The translations under genes and the position numbers were made by a program. Positions 59,280-64,000 of a stretch of 64,000 bases of DNA are shown piece after piece (positions within the stretch are counted from its first letter, which is position 1; the number at the start of each line of letters is the position of its first letter). The stretch is from Utricularia gibba (taxonomy: Eukaryota > Streptophyta > Magnoliopsida > Lamiales > Lentibulariaceae), in the NCBI GenBank assembly GCA_002189035.1, contig CM007991.1:4154001-4218000 (forward strand), written 5' to 3'. The notes under the pieces were generated by a model that was not told the origin of the DNA, made no database searches, and worked only from the letters and a program-made list of their open reading frames with translations.

Positions 59280-62200
59280 ATGGCTGAGGGAGCGGAGAAC
59301 AAGAGGAAACGGGGAATCGATCTTCACTGGGACAGTCTATTGGATTCCGGCGCAAGCGACGAGGAACCTTTGCCTGTTGTGGTGATTCGAAAGGGTTTAC
59401 AACAGCCTATGCAAGTGGAGACTCCCATGGTTGACTTGGACCAATCGGATAAGGATTTGAGATGTTTAGCTGATAAGGAACTGGAAGAAAAGATTGGTAA
59501 GTTGAAAACCACTATGATTCCAGCGTTATCTTCTAGATTGCCCGACGGAGGTGAGAAATTGCGAGCTCAGTTGAAGGCACATGAAGATGAGTTGGTTCGG
59601 AGGAAGCTTCAAAAGGTTGGTACTTGGAAATTTTTGTCTTTGTCTGGTATTTGTTTTTATTTGTTTGGTTTCTAGAGCCAATAGAAGTTTGCATGATTAC
59701 TTGATTCTTGTGTATCATTGACTCAATCGGCAAGGGAAATTGCTGTGTTCCTTCAACCAGTGATGATATTTTTCTTTATTCCTACTTTTTTTGCAGGGTG
59801 ATGCCAAGATCAATGATATTTCGTTAGTTGATTTGCCGACTCATGGTAATGCTACGCCCAGTAAATTTGAATTGTTTCCAGTAACGTTGATATATATGGT
59901 CCAACCTCTTTGAGAGTTTCTCTTCTGTTGGCTCATGTACTTTACAAAAGTATGATAATTTTCTTGTTGAAGAATAATGTGTTCGTCAATAGCATTTTTT
60001 TAGACCATGTGACATGTTTTTAGAAAGTATTTTGATGATTTCCTAGAAAATGTTAGCTCCATTAAAATGCTTCCACAAAAGCTTTGGCTTGCGTTATATA
60101 GTAGGTGAATTGGGTACAACATAATGATCATTAGCGATTTAGGAAGATGGCCCAAATCATAGGATTGGAGAAGTGAAGAAGCTGTTATTGCATTCTGCAG
60201 ATGCAAATGATGACTCTCCTATTGAAGCCTCCCATCTTGAACCTGCTTCAAAATCTGCATTTGCTCAACGTTTATGCAGCAAATTAGATGAAAATGTAAA
60301 TATTTTTTTCTTTTTTGGTCGTGTTGGTAGATCTAGGGGTAGCAACTCGTTGATAACTTTATCTTTTTTCTTTCTTCTAAGGAAACTAAGTCTTTCGCTG
60401 GAGAACTATCTACTCTAAATCATGGTCAGACTATCAGCTTATCTTCGCAAGCGCATTTTAAGAGTCCATGGAATGTTTCAGAAGATAGACATGTCTCCTG
60501 TCAATCCAATTCGAAGCTAACATCAACCCACCGTTCCACATCACGTACAGATCTTTTTCATAAAGATGTTCTGGACCATTTTCGGAAAAGGTTAACTCTA
60601 TTGCACAGACTCTTTCCCTATTATCTGGTTTACCTAGTTTAAAATATTTATTTGGTAAAGGATTTTTAGGGGGAACAGAGACACCTAAACATGTCACCAG
60701 AGGATCAAGTATTAAATGATCCTGTGGCCCAACGACAGACACTAACTTTTCTTGTTTCAATTGAATGATCCTTTAAAATATAAATATTAGTGTTATTTTG
60801 TTTAAACATTTCATATTGGCACTCGTAGGGATGATACTCCTCAGTCTGGATGTTCACGGAGGGCTAAAGGGAAGAATGTAAGTTCACTATGTTCTAGTTG
60901 AAATCAGAGCCTTTTTATTTTCTCTTTTAGGTTTCTTGATTCTTTTTCAATTATATAGTATAATTTGTCAGAGATGAAACTGAGGTCAGCTTTTTTGCAG
61001 AATTCTGTTGTTTTGGTAGATGAGGAGGAACATGATTTTGATATCGCTTGGGAAGGTGGTCATAGGTATCCAGCTGCTGTCCAACTCTTTTTGTTGTTAG
61101 GCGTAGGTTCAAGCATAACTATCATATTGAGTTTCGATATACTAACTTCTCATTATCATTTCAGCGGCAAAGCCTCCAGAATATACTACCCGTCCAGGTA
61201 CTCCATTTTTCAGGATAGCATAAGTACTTCCTTCTGCTTCTATTCAGAACTTATGGATTTTGCTAGTTCACTAAAACAGAGATGATCCAGAAGCTATTGA
61301 AATTCAATTTTCGGAACTAGAAACATTGGCTCCGGAGCAATATTTGTCTTCAACAATCATGAATTTCTACATTGGGTATGCCATTTATCATGTTTAAATT
61401 CATCTACACATATTCTTTTTTTCTGATCATGGCTCAGCTAAACTTCAAAATACTTGGGCGTTTCTTGGAAATTAATGAATATTGTTTTGTTTGCTAGTCG
61501 CTGGCTTTTTGTTAAGAATTTTGCTCTTTTATAGTTCTTAATGCAAAAACTTGGTTTCTTGTTAATGTGGCTATTATCTGACCTGTGTTTAGGTACTTAC
61601 AGAAAAAGGCATCTACAGAAGCAAAAACTTTATGTGATTATCACTTCTTCAATACATACTTCTATGAGAAGTTGAAACGGGATGTCTTGAACAAGGTATG
61701 TATTTCATGTTATAAGAAACTGTGTAGCCTTTCCTCTGCTTCAACACCTCATTCCTGTTGTTGGAAGATCGAAACTTTAAATTATTTTAAATCCTAAATT
61801 GTTCTGTGGTGCAAGTTTATTTGAGAAGACCATGCTTTCACAGTACCATGCACTTAGTTGTATATGGAATTAGGTGCTGAACTTGGTAACTGCTTTTTTT
61901 TTTCTGAATCTCATGCGATGACTGGAAAGTGTACAGATTTCTTGGAGTCAGGAAGTTGATTGAAGTTCATATTTCCTTGTTTAAGTGAAAAGGCTAGCTG
62001 TAGTTGAGTTCCATATCGTAATATTTTTTTCATTGTGCAGGCTGATAGGAAGGCCTCATTTGAGAAGTTTAGAAGGTGGTGGAAAGGCGTCAATCTATTT
62101 GAGAAGTCGTATATCTTTCTGCCAATCTGTGAAAGGTGAGTACGTTTTGGAAAAAATGTTTCAGTACCCGACTTTTGATGCCAACTGATGACTCATAGTG

Positions 62201-63285
62201 GTTTAGAAGACATATAACTGAAATCCTCTTACCTTGTGGCTAGACAATGAAATGGGTGATATAGGTGTTACTGCAGAGACTCACATGAAACTACCTTAGT
62301 TATGTATATCGTATGGCTCAAGTATTTTTTCTTGGCAGAGAGCACTGGAGCTTGGTCATTATTTGTATACCAAGTAAGGAATCTGAATCAGGACCTATCA
62401 TACTTCACATGGATTCTTTAGAATACCATACGAGTGGGTCAATTTTCAGGGATGTCAAGAGGTAAGTCGATTACAGTGCATGAGCATGCTGCAAATTTTC
62501 ATATGGTCAACACATCTTTTTTAGTATTTTAGATCCACCCACATGAGTAGTTACTATGACTGATTGTCATAGCAGTATGGTGTCCCTTAAGTTTACGTTA
62601 TGTACAGGTTTTTCTATAGAAATAAGCAAGCGAGGTTCCATTCATAAAATTAGCCTACGAACATTCATCTAAAGCCAATATGATAACTGAGCGACTTCTA
62701 GCTTGTTGTGCTTCTTAAATTACTTCACTGATTTTCGCATGTCGTCTTAGATAATATTACGTGTTGTTTATTTTCAGTTTTTTAATAGAAGAATGGGAAT
62801 TCCTTAAACAAGAAGAATTTCCACCTGGGCATCCCATTGCAAACCATATCTGGGAGAAACTCTCACGAAGAATTGACGAGAAAGTAGTTAAGGTAAATGA
62901 TTTTGCTATTCCTGCAGATAATTAACTACCAATCCAAACCATTCTATTACTGATTTCCTTTTGTTTCTGTGTGGTGGCGTTACCTTCCAGGTACCCCAGC
63001 AAGAAAATGTATATGACTGTGGCCTCTTTGTCCTCTACTTTCTCGAACTTTTCATTGAAGCAGCCCCTTCAAGACTGAAAAAGAAAGACTTGGACATGGT
63101 AATTCTTCTCTTTTGCATATTCCACTTCTGTTCTTTCTGCCACGTTTATATTTTTCACACCTTCCCATCCTCAGTTTGGTAGGCAATGGTTCAAACCTGA
63201 AGAGGCGTCCAGCTTAAGACATAGGATAAAGAAACTTTTGATAAAAGAATTCATTGCGCAAACGAAGGAGGAGCTTGTAAATTGA
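59280..63285 (+). CDS. Ubiquitin-like-specific (SUMO) protease, OTS1/OTS2 (ULP1D/ULP1C) type
   Basis: Fourteen exons: 59280..59615, 59797..59845, 60147..60295, 60382..60590, 60829..60877, 61001..61065, 61165..61197, 61280..61375, 61593..61695, 62041..62135, 62339..62461, 62778..62892, 62991..63098, 63175..63285; 546 residues. The C48 cysteine protease domain fills the C-terminal half: the catalytic triad is H397 (REHWSLVII), D420 (LHMDSLEYH) and C484 (VYDCGLFVLYF), with the oxyanion Q478 (VPQQEN). The N-terminus (GIDLHWDSLL, KELEEKIGKLKTTM) matches OVERLY TOLERANT TO SALT proteases, which remove SUMO in the nucleus and act in salt and DELLA signalling. Phases all agree. Exon 3 uses the second AG of a close pair (ttagGAAG|ATGG); the first breaks frame. 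It lies in tandem with MBD9, about 1.3 kb downstream. Confidence 0.94.
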
Positions 63286-64000
63286 AACTCCAACCGGATT
63301 CTGTGCCCAGGCAGCCGTTTTCCTTGGAATGGTTTCGGTTTCCAGGCATCATGATTTGCTTGCTGTACAGTTCGCTGATTTGAGAATAGGGATGCGAACT
63401 TGGAAGTTGGACTATTTCATAACACGCCTCCTCAAGGGACGGAGATGGTTCTGCGGCAACTTCAGAATGTCATCATGTGCATTGAATTTTGGTTGCAAAG
63501 ATTTTGCATCACCCGGCGACTCTGTAGTAAAACTTTGAGGAGCACCGACGTGAAGATTTTCTAGATATCATCAACGAAACATGGCCCCGAGCAGGCCGCC
63601 CCATCACCTCTGCTACGCCCAGGGAAAACATTGCATCCGGATTCTGATTGGATGTCGCCAGGAATTCGGTCATTTATCATCGTATAGCCTCTTTGGTTTT
63701 TCCATTCGATGTCCCTCTCCAGTCTCCACTGGAATTGGAAGATATTTTTTTGGTATAACAACAACACACCTATGAGTTCTCATGTTACAGAGTCGGTCTC
63801 TAAAAAGCAAAAACAATCTGGCAACTTAAACTATGAAAAACCAGCACAGGCATCATCATTCTTTCAGGACACAAATCCGCCTGGAAACTCAGAAACCTTC
63901 TTGCCCAATATCCATGGGGTGGTAATCCAGGCTCCAGTGTAGACTGAGGTTGCCTGCTTGCTTCTCTTTTTACCAAAAGGTCGGTTAGTCCCTGGAAAAG
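63286..64000. other. 3' flank of the SUMO protease and unassigned end of the window
   Basis: The protease 3' UTR probably reaches about 63540. From 63580 the + strand has open frames (63581..63775 and 63709..63942, the latter containing SKKQKQSGNLNYEKPAQASS) with protein-like composition but no motif I know. They could be late exons of the next gene; the window ends too soon to tell. Confidence 0.3.

Overview
This is plant nuclear DNA, almost certainly from an angiosperm. Every recognisable gene is split by short GT-AG introns with AT-rich, T-rich acceptors. The families are plant ones: the chloroplast assembly factor CCB4, a type-A response regulator, a WVD2-like TPX2 protein, an RSS3-like MYC_N protein, MBD9 and an OTS-type SUMO protease. 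Intergenic DNA is AT-rich and full of old transposon remains. I cannot fix the species. All exon joins below were made by reading splice sites and checking phase by hand; there is no transcript support.

Layout. 1-8.9 kb is gene-dense: 3' end of a PP2A catalytic subunit (+), CCB4 (+), a WVD2-like microtubule protein (+), then a convergent formin (-). 11.1-12.6 kb holds a type-A response regulator (-) with an unusual tandem-repeat tail. 13.7-26.5 kb is mostly mobile DNA: an internally deleted Copia element with both LTRs (15186-18059), a decayed LINE directly abutting it (about 18.07-24.4 kb) and a MITE-like element (25247-25893). 26.8-28.4 kb is a plastid RRM protein (-). 28.4-35.9 kb is very AT-rich, with a decayed MULE and a possible hAT-like MITE. 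36.0-38.7 kb is a 14-exon nucleobase-ascorbate transporter (-), 40.6-42.2 kb a PBL28-like kinase (-). A second copy of the MITE lies at 44979-45567. 46.3-47.7 kb is an RSS3-like gene (+), 50.9-58.0 kb MBD9 (+), 59.3-63.3 kb an OTS1/OTS2-type SUMO protease (+).

Functionally the genes do not form a pathway; this is an ordinary mosaic of housekeeping, chloroplast, hormone-signalling and chromatin genes. The points most worth a second look are: (1) three places where a conserved reading frame is lost and would be restored by one extra base in a run of four G or C, in MBD9 and twice in the RSS3-like gene, which may reflect assembly error rather than biology; (2) a type-A response regulator with six tandem HSPL-type repeats in its tail; (3) a membrane formin whose FH1 and start of FH2 have eroded; (4) a WVD2-like protein with a truncated TPX2 domain. 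I saw no clearly novel multi-gene system.
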